A stretch of 64,000 bases of DNA from DATBLQ01 sp036555325 (GCA_036555325.1 DATBLQ010000044.1:1-64000), one strand, 5' to 3'; shown: positions 43,459 through 50,655, counted from the stretch's first letter. The notes: generated by a model from the sequence alone, not told the origin. Made by a program: numbers and translations.

Positions 43459-44478
43459 ATGACCAAAATCGACTTTCTTAACTTGCTCAATTCACGCCCC
43501 TGGCTTTTGGCCGACGGCGCGACGGGGACGAACTATTTCCAGATGGGGTTGACCTCGGGCGATGCTCCTGAGCTCTGGAACTTCGACCATCCCGATCGGG
43601 TTCGCACCCTACATCGCCGCTTTATCGAAGCAGGCGCCGATATCATTCTCACCAACAGTTTTGGGGGTAATCGCTATCGATTGAAACTCCACAATTTCCA
43701 AGATCGCGCACGCGAGGTCAATCTCGCGGCGGCTCGAAACGCCAGAGCCGAGGCCGATGCGGCTCAGCGTCCCGTCGTCGTGGCGGGCTCGATGGGACCG
43801 ACCGGTGAGATTTTTCAGCCCGTGGGCACTCTCGCCACCGAAGACGGTGCATCTGCGTTTGCTGAGCAGGCAGCCGCCCTGAAGGAGGGGGGTGCCGATG
43901 TGCTGTGGATTGAAACCATGTCCTCCGAAGAGGAGCTCCGCGCGGCAGTCGAGGGTGCATCGTCTGCCGGCCTTCCGATTGTCACCACGATGAGCTTTGA
44001 TACCAACGGCCGCACGATGATGGGAATTACACCCGCAGCTTTTGCGGAACTGACAAAATCCCTCGCGGCCAAGCCCGCAGCCATTGGTGCAAATTGCGGC
44101 GTCGGCGCATCTGAACTCGTCGCGACAATATTGGGGATTACCGCGGCCAGGCCGGAGTCGATTGTCGTAGCCAAGGGCAACTGTGGGATACCTCAATATG
44201 TGGATGGCCATATCCACTATGATGGCACTCCGGAACTCATGGCGGACTATGCCCGGATTGTGCTCGATGCAGGCGCCCGCATCATCGGCGGTTGCTGCGG
44301 CACGTCGCCTGAGCATCTGGCTGCCATGCGTGCTGCACTGGCTGATCATCAGCGCGGTGAGCGTCCCTCAGTCGATCTCGTCGAGCGGCGGCTTGGGCCC
44401 GTGTCCGCCTTGGCGAAGGGCTACGATGCCGCCGCTGTCGCCGGCGCCCGGCGCGAGCGTCGTCGAGGTCGGGAATGA
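43459..44478 (+). CDS. bmt: Betaine--homocysteine / homocysteine S-methyltransferase
   Basis: Zinc enzyme that transfers a methyl group to homocysteine to make methionine. Family motifs include LLADGATGTNYFQMG at the N-terminus, GADIILTNSFGGN near residue 56, GANCGVGASEL (first zinc Cys) near 215 and ARIIGGCCGTSPEHLAAM (the two C-terminal zinc Cys) near 275. ATG 43459 with GGAG is preferred over upstream 43432; 339 aa. Rhizobial relatives use glycine betaine, but S-methylmethionine- or other donor-specific enzymes look alike. A 24-bp palindrome lies directly upstream. Confidence 0.85.
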   Translation: MTKIDFLNLLNSRPWLLADGATGTNYFQMGLTSGDAPELWNFDHPDRVRTLHRRFIEAGADIILTNSFGGNRYRLKLHNFQDRAREVNLAAARNARAEADAAQRPVVVAGSMGPTGEIFQPVGTLATEDGASAFAEQAAALKEGGADVLWIETMSSEEELRAAVEGASSAGLPIVTTMSFDTNGRTMMGITPAAFAELTKSLAAKPAAIGANCGVGASELVATILGITAARPESIVVAKGNCGIPQYVDGHIHYDGTPELMADYARIVLDAGARIIGGCCGTSPEHLAAMRAALADHQRGERPSVDLVERRLGPVSALAKGYDAAAVAGARRERRRGRE

Positions 44479-44843
44479 GCGGAACCAAGTCAGCCACTCG
44501 CAATTGCCCATCAACGCTTCCAGCCACAAGCCTGGGCCACGGTGAACAAGGAAAGCGGCGGCAAGAATAGCGGCTCAGGCCGCGGCAGGCCGAAAATCGC
44601 TCTGCCTCGCGAAGAGGTGGCCGCAAGGGAGGCCGCGCGCAAAAGCCGCTGATTTCCTACGACTATTCCCTGGCTGATTGATCGAGCTGGCGAGATCTCG
44701 CCCAATCTTAGGATCGCGGCGTGAGGTTGTGTGCGTCAATTGTTCTCCCTTGCAGTCATAAAACTGTCGAATATCTACTTTAAGGGATTCCAATTCACTG
44801 ATCTTGCAATACAATCAAAGCGAGGGAAGGCGCAGCTGAGGCC
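44479..44843. other. Intergenic stretch with a possible small-gene remnant
   Basis: Apart from a short plus-strand reading frame (44542-44652, annotated separately) nothing is recognised. TTGCAG near 44752, 16 bases before TATCTA, is a possible promoter for the 44844 gene. Confidence 0.3.
44542..44652 (+). pseudogene. Short K/R/G-rich frame, possible remnant of a small rhizobial protein
   Basis: A 36-codon frame starting GTG reads VNKESGGKNSGSGRGRPK and ends in an A/R-rich helix (EEVAAREAARKSR). Upstream in the same frame, QAWATVN-like sequence continues back to the bmt stop without a start codon. The composition recalls small basic proteins found in many rhizobia, here apparently missing its N-terminus. 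It may be a decayed gene or a chance frame. Confidence 0.3.
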
Positions 44844-45068
44844 ATGATGCGGACCGAGGTCTATTCTCCGGAAAAAGTAAACTTTTTACAGAACATTTTC
44901 GACAGCGCTTGGGAAGATCTCGTGGCAAGCGGCAGCCCGCTCACCCAATATGTGAATGCCGAAGCAACTCGAACGGCCATTGCACGTCAGATTCTTGCCT
45001 ATGGCAACAGCGGCATGACGCCGGAAGAAATCAAACGCGAAGTGTTGAAAAAGGTGGAGAGCCCATAG
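44844..45068 (+). CDS. Small conserved hypothetical protein, 74 aa
   Basis: A soluble, mostly helical protein starting MMRTEVYSPEKVNFLQNIFDSAW and ending in a short helix (TPEEIKREVLKKVES). The pattern looks like the small proteins of unknown function common in Hyphomicrobiales. GAGG lies 5 bases before the second ATG (44847), so the product may be 73 aa. A GC hairpin follows at 45095-45117. No operon partner. Confidence 0.6.
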   Translation: MMRTEVYSPEKVNFLQNIFDSAWEDLVASGSPLTQYVNAEATRTAIARQILAYGNSGMTPEEIKREVLKKVESP

Positions 45069-45094
45069 CAGCAACAGGCTCCCTCAAAAGAAAG

Positions 45095-45117
45095 GGCCCA
45101 ACCGCTAGGATTGGGCC
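45095..45117. terminator. Bidirectional terminator-like hairpin
   Basis: GGCCCAA (45095-45101) pairs with TTGGGCC (45111-45117) around a 9-base loop. On the minus strand it is followed by a T-rich tract (CTTTCTTTT), which would end transcripts from the HD-domain gene; on the plus strand the T-run is weak. Confidence 0.45.
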
Positions 45118-45313
45118 GTGAGTTTGGCGGGCGGGGAGGGGGAAGGCACCGCCCAGACTGAAAACAGCGCTCCTCGAACTAGGTTCCAAAGTCGGCGCAA
45201 GATTGAGCGAAGCTGAAACTGTTACGTGTTCTTAGCGCCTGCCTGGCCGGCAGGTCTTAACCTTCAGAACGCTTCGGAGCCGCATCCAATCGTTTGTTGG
45301 GGATTCGCTCTTG

Positions 45314-45916
45314 TCATCGAACAACCGGTGTTTCCTGCTTGCCCGGCAGTTGTCGAGCTCTTGCTAGCACTGCCGACAGTGCGTGTTCGAACTGCTCTTC
45401 AAGCCACGGACTGACACCGCGCAGGCCGCTTGCCACTTTTTCCGCCGCTATGGCGTAGTCGAACGGGTTTTCAGTTTCTCTGCCGCTGGAATCGTATTCG
45501 GCCAGCGCCCTGAGATTGCTCGTCAGGTCGGCGAGTTTCAAAAGCTTGGCGCGCATGCTCTTTTCCGATGCAGTATCGATTTGCCGCCGCCGACGCTCCT
45601 CCTTGCTGATCGACTGGTCATCGGTGACTTCCATGACCAGCTCGAAGATCGCGTCTCCGAATTCGTTCCTGATTTGACTGGGCTGCACACCCGCCTTCTC
45701 CACCGCGTCGTGCAGAAATGCGGCAGATGTCAGGATTCCGTCGCTGCCGCCCGTGGCTTCGGTCACCAGGTGCGCCACCTCGATGAGGTGATTCACATAT
45801 GGTTCGCGATTGGCCCCCTTATGGCGATCCTTGGAATGCCATTTTGCGGCCCTTTCCGCCGCCAGCAACGTGACCGTTAATCGATTGTCGTCCAAGTTGG
45901 TCGGAGGTTTGGTCAT
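45314..45916 (-). CDS. HD-domain protein, small alarmone hydrolase-like (RelA/SpoT hydrolase-domain relative)
   Basis: A 200-aa single-domain protein with an HD metal-dependent phosphohydrolase pattern: His in YVNHLIEVAHLV near residue 41, the HD pair in AAFLHDAVEKAG near 67, and the later Asp in KLLKLADLTSNLRAL near 125. These match the hydrolase half of RelA/SpoT and the stand-alone Mesh1-type enzymes that split (p)ppGpp. No synthetase, TGS or ACT domain is present. ATG 45916 is chosen for GGGAG seven bases upstream. It lies 100 bases after the lytic transglycosylase and may share its stress promoter. Confidence 0.75.
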   Translation of the reverse strand: MTKPPTNLDDNRLTVTLLAAERAAKWHSKDRHKGANREPYVNHLIEVAHLVTEATGGSDGILTSAAFLHDAVEKAGVQPSQIRNEFGDAIFELVMEVTDDQSISKEERRRRQIDTASEKSMRAKLLKLADLTSNLRALAEYDSSGRETENPFDYAIAAEKVASGLRGVSPWLEEQFEHALSAVLARARQLPGKQETPVVR

Positions 45917-46016
45917 GTCGCACTCCCAATCCTCTACGCGATCCAAGCGAAGGGCAAGTGTTGCGTCTGCGACCAACTATTATAAGGCGCCGATGGCGAA
46001 CGAAGGAAAAGGTTCA

Positions 46017-46496
46017 CTACATCTGGCCGCCATTCTCGCGGGCCAGTAAGCTGACTCTGTCTCTGTTCGCCAGGAGTCTGCTGTCGACAAACGTCGCCAA
46101 CACCGACTTCTCATATTTTTGCCCGTTGGCATTTCGTTGCTTGGCCCATAACCCTTGCTGATGCTTCCATACACCGCCTCGCTCCAGCGCCAACGCCAGA
46201 TGCCTCATTCCCCATTCCAGTCCTTCCGCACAGGACTGAAGAGCTTCGTCGGGACCAGTATAGCCGAGCACCCGCGCGGTCGCAGGCTTGATCTGCAGTG
46301 GCCCGAGTTCTCCGTGTTCCCCCTTGGCATAACAGTCGCAGCGGCTCTCGACTTCTGCCACCCGAAGTGCGAGGTCGATGGGAACACCATGTCGAATTGC
46401 AGATGAAATAATGATCCTGCGGCTGTCGGCCGAGGTTGAGGAGACATCCCCCGCCAGCGACACTGCGAGGCAGAAGAACATGAGCAAACGCTTCAT
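46017..46496 (-). CDS. Small lytic transglycosylase (SLT domain)
   Basis: Exported murein lyase of 159 aa. A Sec signal-like N-terminus (MKRLLMFFCLAVSLAG) is followed by the SLT fold: the catalytic Glu50 in RVAEVESRCD, then HGELGPLQIKPATARVLGY. It would cut the MurNAc-GlcNAc bond of peptidoglycan, for remodelling or for inserting envelope machinery. GGAG precedes ATG 46496. A 35-aa membrane protein gene begins just upstream on the same strand, behind an EcfG-type promoter. Confidence 0.85.
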   Translation of the reverse strand: MKRLLMFFCLAVSLAGDVSSTSADSRRIIISSAIRHGVPIDLALRVAEVESRCDCYAKGEHGELGPLQIKPATARVLGYTGPDEALQSCAEGLEWGMRHLALALERGGVWKHQQGLWAKQRNANGQKYEKSVLATFVDSRLLANRDRVSLLARENGGQM

Positions 46497-46511
46497 TTCG
46501 CGCCCGCTCCG

Positions 46512-46619
46512 CTAGCGTTTTTCGTGCGATTTTATTCTCGCTGCACGTTGCTGTGGCTCGAAGTAAAGCGCGGCAAAAAAGGCAACCACAAAGGCGAGCA
46601 GCACTGGAACTATCAACAT
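46512..46619 (-). CDS. 35-aa single-span membrane protein
   Basis: A short gene with GGAGG seven bases before ATG 46619. The product starts MLIVPVLLAFVVAFFAALYF, one transmembrane helix, followed by the basic tail EPQQRAARIKSHEKR. It ends 15 bases before the lytic transglycosylase start, so the two form an operon. An EcfG-type promoter (46643-46667) lies directly upstream. Function unknown. Confidence 0.65.
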   Translation of the reverse strand: MLIVPVLLAFVVAFFAALYFEPQQRAARIKSHEKR

Positions 46620-46642
46620 GACGCATCCTCCGTGAGTCGACT

Positions 46643-46667
46643 AACGCAAGCAAAACATGATGGTTCC
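46643..46667 (-). promoter_or_regulatory. EcfG-type general stress promoter (minus strand)
   Basis: Reading the minus strand, GGAAC (46667-46663), a 16-base spacer and CGTT (46646-46643) match the consensus of the alphaproteobacterial general stress sigma factor EcfG/RpoE2. It lies 24 bases before the 35-aa gene, ahead of the transglycosylase and perhaps the HD gene. Confidence 0.75.
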
Positions 46668-46705
46668 GCTGGAGGGGGCGAAGCCGCTTTTTTTCAGCTT
46701 CGACG

Positions 46706-46730
46706 GGAACTTCCCGCCGCACTTTGCGTT
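46706..46730 (+). promoter_or_regulatory. EcfG-type general stress promoter (plus strand)
   Basis: GGAAC (46706-46710), a 16-base spacer and CGTTT (46727-46731) match the EcfG consensus including the trailing T. It lies 31 bases before the 72-aa membrane protein gene and is divergent from the promoter at 46643-46667. Confidence 0.75.
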
Positions 46731-46760
46731 TAGGTGGTCTGGCGAACTGAGCCGAGAGGA

Positions 46761-46979
46761 ATGGCCGTGTTATCGAAGAAACATGCCTCGAACGAGGAAG
46801 GTACCCCTGTGCCTCGTATGGCCGCCCGGGATGATCTTGATGCTCTTGACGATGCCAGTCCCACGACGAACAGGGTTCGACAGGGAGTTACCGGATACAA
46901 CGTGCGTTACGTGCTCCTGTTCGGCACCGTCGGCGCGGCGTTAGGGATCCTTATCGTGGGCCTAGCCTTCTTCGGCTGA
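46761..46979 (+). CDS. Small C-tail membrane protein, 72 aa
   Basis: A hydrophilic N-terminal half (MAVLSKKHASNEEGTPV...DDASPTTNRVRQGVTG) is followed by one C-terminal transmembrane helix (YVLLFGTVGAALGILIVGLAF). GAGAGGA precedes ATG 46761; an upstream GTG at 46734 is less likely. The architecture suggests an inner-membrane stress protein with its N-terminus in the cytoplasm. An EcfG-type promoter lies immediately upstream. I do not recognise a named family. Confidence 0.65.
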   Translation: MAVLSKKHASNEEGTPVPRMAARDDLDALDDASPTTNRVRQGVTGYNVRYVLLFGTVGAALGILIVGLAFFG

Positions 46980-46983
46980 GGAA

Positions 46984-47841
46984 TCACGTATTCAGGATTT
47001 CTCCTCCGTTTGGATGCAGGATTTGCCCTGTCATATAGGAGGATTCTTCGCACGCAAGAAACAAGTGTGATGTCGCGACCTCGTAGGGTTGACCGGCGCG
47101 GCCCATGGTTGTGTCTTGGCCGAACTTGCTCACATCTTTTTTTCTGAAGCTCGCCGGGATAAGTGGAGTCCAAATAGGGCCGGGTGCGACGCCGTTGACG
47201 CGGATTCCGTCGCTTGCCAGCGCTTTGGCCAGTGAGCGCGTGAATGATACGATCGCTCCACGCGTGGCGCTGTAATCGATAAGATGCTCGCTTCCCCGGT
47301 AGGCGGTAACCGACGTCGTGTTGACAATCGTGCTGCCGCGCTTGAGATGCGGAAGCACAGCCTGTGTCATAAAGAAATAGGAAAAGACATTCGTTTGAAA
47401 GGTCTTTTCAAGCTGTTGCGGCGAAATGTCGGTCAGTTTGCCGACGCTGTGCTGTTCTGCGGCATTGTTCACCAGCACGTCGATTTGACCGAATTTTGAG
47501 AGCGTTCTTTTCACCGACGTGCTGCAGAAGGAAAAAGAGCGCACGTCCCCTTTGAGTAGCAGCGCTTCGCGGCCTTCGCGTTCGACCAGCTCCTGCGTCG
47601 TTCGTGCATCTTTGTCTTCCTCGAGATACACGATGACGATGTTGGCTCCCTCGCGGGCAAATAGAACACTGCAGGCACGACCGATACCGCTGTCGCCTCC
47701 CGTAATAATCGCAACCTTGTCTTTCAGCCTGCCGCAGCCGGAAAACCGCGGCCGATAATCGGGCAGCGGCTTCATCAGGTGTTCGCGGCCAGGCTGGCGG
47801 CGCTGTTCCTGGGGAGGAAACCGAACTGGATTGTTTTCCAT
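46984..47841 (-). CDS. SDR-family oxidoreductase with Tyr-x3-Arg active site
   Basis: Rossmann-fold short-chain dehydrogenase of 285 aa. The cofactor motif is TGGDSGIGRA near residue 48, followed by VNNAA, the catalytic Ser in NTTSVTAYRG and Tyr in IDYSATRGAI. The residue four after Tyr is Arg, where nearly all active SDRs have Lys (Tyr-x3-Lys). The long N-terminal extension (PLPDYRPRFSGCGRLKDK) matches the stress-linked YhdF/YdaD-type subfamily. ATG 47841 is used; the frame is open further upstream. An EcfG-type promoter lies 26 bases before the start. Confidence 0.85.
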   Translation of the reverse strand: MENNPVRFPPQEQRRQPGREHLMKPLPDYRPRFSGCGRLKDKVAIITGGDSGIGRACSVLFAREGANIVIVYLEEDKDARTTQELVEREGREALLLKGDVRSFSFCSTSVKRTLSKFGQIDVLVNNAAEQHSVGKLTDISPQQLEKTFQTNVFSYFFMTQAVLPHLKRGSTIVNTTSVTAYRGSEHLIDYSATRGAIVSFTRSLAKALASDGIRVNGVAPGPIWTPLIPASFRKKDVSKFGQDTTMGRAGQPYEVATSHLFLACEESSYMTGQILHPNGGEILNT

Positions 47842-47866
47842 AGGCTTTTGCTCTCTTTGCTCACCC

Positions 47867-47891
47867 AACGCCGGAAGCTGCCTAGCGTTCC
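47867..47891 (-). promoter_or_regulatory. EcfG-type general stress promoter of the SDR gene
   Basis: On the minus strand GGAAC (47891-47887), a 16-base spacer and CGTT (47870-47867) match the EcfG consensus. The SDR gene starts at 47841. Confidence 0.7.
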
Positions 47892-47896
47892 GTTTC

Positions 47897-47922
47897 GGAA
47901 CCCGGGAGCATTGCTCTGCGTT
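47897..47922 (+). promoter_or_regulatory. EcfG-type general stress promoter of the DUF3008 gene
   Basis: GGAAC (47897-47901), a 17-base spacer and CGTT (47919-47922) match the EcfG consensus. The DUF3008 gene begins at 47950. Its -35 lies only five bases from the divergent -35 at 47887-47891. Confidence 0.72.
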
Positions 47923-47949
47923 CCCATCACGTTGGAGTAGGTCATCGCC

Positions 47950-48132
47950 ATGCCCGCCAGGTCGAAAGCACAACAAAAAGCTGCCGGTGCCGCTTTGGCC
48001 GCCAAGCGCGGAGAGCAACGAAAGTCGCAGCTCAAGGGCGCCTCGCGGCAAATGTATAAGTCGATGTCGGAGCAGGAACTCGAAGAGCTTGCGGAGACCA
48101 AACGGCGAGGTCTCCCGGAGCGCAAGTCTTAG
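47950..48132 (+). CDS. DUF3008 family protein
   Basis: A 60-aa, very hydrophilic protein (MPARSKAQQKAAGAALAAKR ... SEQELEELAETKRRGLPERKS) that follows the DUF3008 pattern along its whole length. Members are small alphaproteobacterial proteins of unknown function, often in general stress regulons. The EcfG-type promoter 28 bases upstream agrees. It heads a same-strand run ending in the NHEJ genes, with a GC hairpin at 48159-48179 between it and ku. Confidence 0.85.
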   Translation: MPARSKAQQKAAGAALAAKRGEQRKSQLKGASRQMYKSMSEQELEELAETKRRGLPERKS

Positions 48133-48158
48133 GAGTTTCGCTTCGACACCCACCGGGG

Positions 48159-48179
48159 ACCGGCCGCCCAGCGGCCGGT
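48159..48179 (+). promoter_or_regulatory. Hairpin between the DUF3008 gene and ku
   Basis: ACCGGCCGC (48159-48167) and GCGGCCGGT (48171-48179) form a 9-bp stem with a 3-base loop. No T-run follows. It could partly terminate or stabilise the DUF3008 message, so NHEJ expression may be lower than DUF3008. Confidence 0.45.
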
Positions 48180-48210
48180 GCCTGTGCGCGCTTCAATGCA
48201 AGGATTCGAA

Positions 48211-49080
48211 ATGGCCGAGAAAATTAGAACGTTCTGGAAAGGTTATCTTCGTCTCGCCCTGGTCTCCATACCGGTGAGGATGTTGACAGCGCTGGAGAAG
48301 GAGAAGCAGATCAACTTCCATCAGGTTCATCGACCCACCAAACAGCGAATTCGCTATGAAAAGGTGGCACCGGGGGTCGGCGCCGTCGAGAAGGAAGATA
48401 TTGTCCACGGCTACGAGGTTGAGCCTGGAAACTATGTCCTTCTGGAAGATGAAGAGATTGACAAACTGAAGCTGGAGACGAGGCATACAATCGAACTCGT
48501 GCAGTTCGTCGACGCTTGCGAGATCGATCCCCTATATTTCGATCGTCCTTACTATCTCTTGCCCGATGGCGAAGACGGCGAAGAGGGCTATCGCGTTATT
48601 CGTGATGCGCTGCGGGATGAAAGAAAGGTCGGCATAGGTCAGTTGACGCTTCGCGGGCGCGAGAACCTCATCGCCCTTAAGCCGAGCGGCAGGGGAATGA
48701 TGCTCGAAACACTGCGTTATGCCGACGAGATCAGAGATGCAGACAAGGTCTTTGACGACATCGGCACATCGGCCGTCCGGCCGGATCTCATCCGGATGGC
48801 GAAGGATTCGATCAGCCAGAGAGCTGGCAAGTTCGACCCCTCGGACTACAAGAATCACTACGCCGAGGCGCTACGCGAACTCGTCCGCTCGAAACTCAAG
48901 GGCGGCAAGGCAGTGCCGGTCGGTGAAGAAGAGCTCGAAGACGCGCGCGGCAAGGTCATCGATTTCACTGAAGCGCTAAGGCGCTCGCTCAAAAAAGGAG
49001 GAGATGCCACAGCCGATAGCAGACAACCTGCGTCACGAAAGAAACCCGCGCGCAGCGGCTCGCGGCGCCGCTCCGCTTGA
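48211..49080 (+). CDS. ku: Ku protein (non-homologous end joining)
   Basis: Homodimeric ring protein that binds double-strand DNA ends and recruits LigD. The bacterial Ku core runs from residue 5 (FWKGYLRLALVSIPVRM) through LEDEEIDKLKLET and AVRPDLIRMAKDSI to about residue 260. A basic K/R-rich tail of about 25 residues follows, a feature that aids DNA binding and threading. ATG 48211 has AAGGA seven bases upstream. The two LigD-type genes follow directly. In Sinorhizobium a ku gene is under the general stress sigma factor, which fits the upstream EcfG-type promoter. Confidence 0.95.
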   Translation: MAEKIRTFWKGYLRLALVSIPVRMLTALEKEKQINFHQVHRPTKQRIRYEKVAPGVGAVEKEDIVHGYEVEPGNYVLLEDEEIDKLKLETRHTIELVQFVDACEIDPLYFDRPYYLLPDGEDGEEGYRVIRDALRDERKVGIGQLTLRGRENLIALKPSGRGMMLETLRYADEIRDADKVFDDIGTSAVRPDLIRMAKDSISQRAGKFDPSDYKNHYAEALRELVRSKLKGGKAVPVGEEELEDARGKVIDFTEALRRSLKKGGDATADSRQPASRKKPARSGSRRRSA

Positions 49081-49088
49081 TTTGAACC

Positions 49089-49805
49089 ATGGCTCCGCGC
49101 TCGCTGTCGGCCTACAGGGCCAAAAGGAATTTCTCCAAAACACCCGAACCCGCCAAGATCGGCAAAGCAGGTCGGGACCTCTTCGTGGTCCAGCACCATT
49201 GGGCGACCCGTGAACACTATGATTTCCGCCTCGAACTCGATGGTGTGCTGTTGAGCTGGGCGCTTACGCGGGGCCCAAGCTTCGATCCCGCTGACAAACG
49301 ACTGGCGGTGCGCACCGAGGACCATCCACTCTCCTATGCCGATTTCGAAGGAGTCATCCCCGCCGGCAATTATGGTGCAGGCACTGTCATGGTGTGGGAT
49401 TGGGGAACCTGGGAGCCTCTGGTTTCGAAGCCCCGCCAGGCATTGAAGGAGGGCGTGCTGAAATTTCGACTGCTTGGCAAGCGCATGAAAGGGGGTTGGG
49501 CGCTGATCAGAATGAAAGGACCGGAAAAACGCGAACAGTGGCTGCTGGTCAAGGAGCGCGACGAATATGCTGCCAAAGGCGTATTGCTTGATAAGTTTGC
49601 AAAGAGCGTCTTAACCGGCAGGACGCGACGGCAAATTGAGCTGCCGGCCCTAGAAGGGAAGCAACGTCGAACGAACGGCAGAAGGATGAGACATGGCGCG
49701 AAAATCCCCGATCCGAAAGATATCCGCAAGGCTCAGCCCCGTGCCTCCAGCGATCACGCACCCCGATCGCGTCGTCTTTCCAAAGCTGGGTCTCACAAAA
49801 GGTGA
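49089..49805 (+). CDS. LigD 3'-phosphoesterase domain protein
   Basis: Stand-alone version of the LigD phosphoesterase domain (238 aa), which removes 3'-phosphates or ribonucleotides at DNA ends before sealing. The metal-site motif VQHHWATREHYDFRLELDG lies near residue 35, and GNYGAGTVMVWDWGTWE near 95. After the catalytic domain (about residue 155) comes a basic tail of about 80 residues rich in K/R. In most bacteria this domain is fused to ligase and polymerase; here it is separate. Its last 113 bases overlap the polymerase gene in another frame. Confidence 0.88.
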   Translation: MAPRSLSAYRAKRNFSKTPEPAKIGKAGRDLFVVQHHWATREHYDFRLELDGVLLSWALTRGPSFDPADKRLAVRTEDHPLSYADFEGVIPAGNYGAGTVMVWDWGTWEPLVSKPRQALKEGVLKFRLLGKRMKGGWALIRMKGPEKREQWLLVKERDEYAAKGVLLDKFAKSVLTGRTRRQIELPALEGKQRRTNGRRMRHGAKIPDPKDIRKAQPRASSDHAPRSRRLSKAGSHKR

Positions 49806-50655
49806 TGTGGCGTCCTACTATGTCGCGGTTGCCGATCGAATCTCGCCGCACCTTGAAGGCCGACCCGTCAGTTTCGTGCGGGCGCCCGAGGGACTTCGCG
49901 GCGAAACGTTTTTCCAAAGGCATCAGCTCGCCGGAATGTCGGCAGGCATCAAGCTCATTCCCGATCCTGGCGGAGAACACAAGGATTTCGTCGCCCTCGA
50001 AGGTGTCGAAGGCCTGATAACTGCAGCGCAGTTTGGCGTCATCGAACTGCATGGCTGGGGCGCGCGCTTGCCGCACCTGAACCGCCCCGACCGCGTTGTG
50101 CTGGACCTCGATCCCGACCCCGCCGTCGGCTTCGCAGCCGTGCGCCACGCGGCAGTGGAGCTAAAACGGTTGTTCACTGGCGTGAAGCTTCAATGCTTTG
50201 TCATGCTGACCGGGGGCAAGGGAATACACGTGATCCTCCCCGTGGATGCCTCTCAGGAATGGGACGAGATCACCGATTTCGCCGAAGGCATCGCGCAGGG
50301 CCTCGCAGACGCAGAGCCATCGCGATTTGTTGCAACAGCTTCGAAAGCCAAGCGCAGGAACCGCATATATGTCGACTGGCTGCGCAATCGCCTGACCGCC
50401 AGCGCCATTGTTCCCTGGTCTCTCAGGGCCAAACCTACCGCCAGTGTTGCCATGCCCGTGACATGGCGCGAGCTCGAAAAAATGGACGCCGCCGATCGGT
50501 TCACGTTGCGCACAGCCACGGCTCGAAAGAATCCGTGGCCCGATTTTTTCTCCATCAAGCAGCGCATCGATCCCGACATGCTCGACTACTTGAGGCGACA
50601 GCTGGGGAAGAGCGCCAGGTCTCCTCCCGCTAAAAAGAGAACCGGGAAGGCCTGA
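49693..50655 (+). CDS. LigD polymerase (primase-like) domain protein
   Basis: Stand-alone LigD-type archaeo-eukaryotic primase polymerase of 320 aa that fills or extends ends during NHEJ. Visible motifs are THPDRVVFPKLGLTKGDVA at the domain start, the metal Asp pair in VVLDLDPDPAVGF near residue 140, TGGKGIHVILP near 178, and IYVDWLRNRLTASAI near 228. AAGGA lies six bases before ATG 49693, so the overlap with the preceding gene is probably real. No ATP-dependent ligase domain is encoded in this window. Confidence 0.9.
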   Translation: MARKSPIRKISARLSPVPPAITHPDRVVFPKLGLTKGDVASYYVAVADRISPHLEGRPVSFVRAPEGLRGETFFQRHQLAGMSAGIKLIPDPGGEHKDFVALEGVEGLITAAQFGVIELHGWGARLPHLNRPDRVVLDLDPDPAVGFAAVRHAAVELKRLFTGVKLQCFVMLTGGKGIHVILPVDASQEWDEITDFAEGIAQGLADAEPSRFVATASKAKRRNRIYVDWLRNRLTASAIVPWSLRAKPTASVAMPVTWRELEKMDAADRFTLRTATARKNPWPDFFSIKQRIDPDMLDYLRRQLGKSARSPPAKKRTGKA

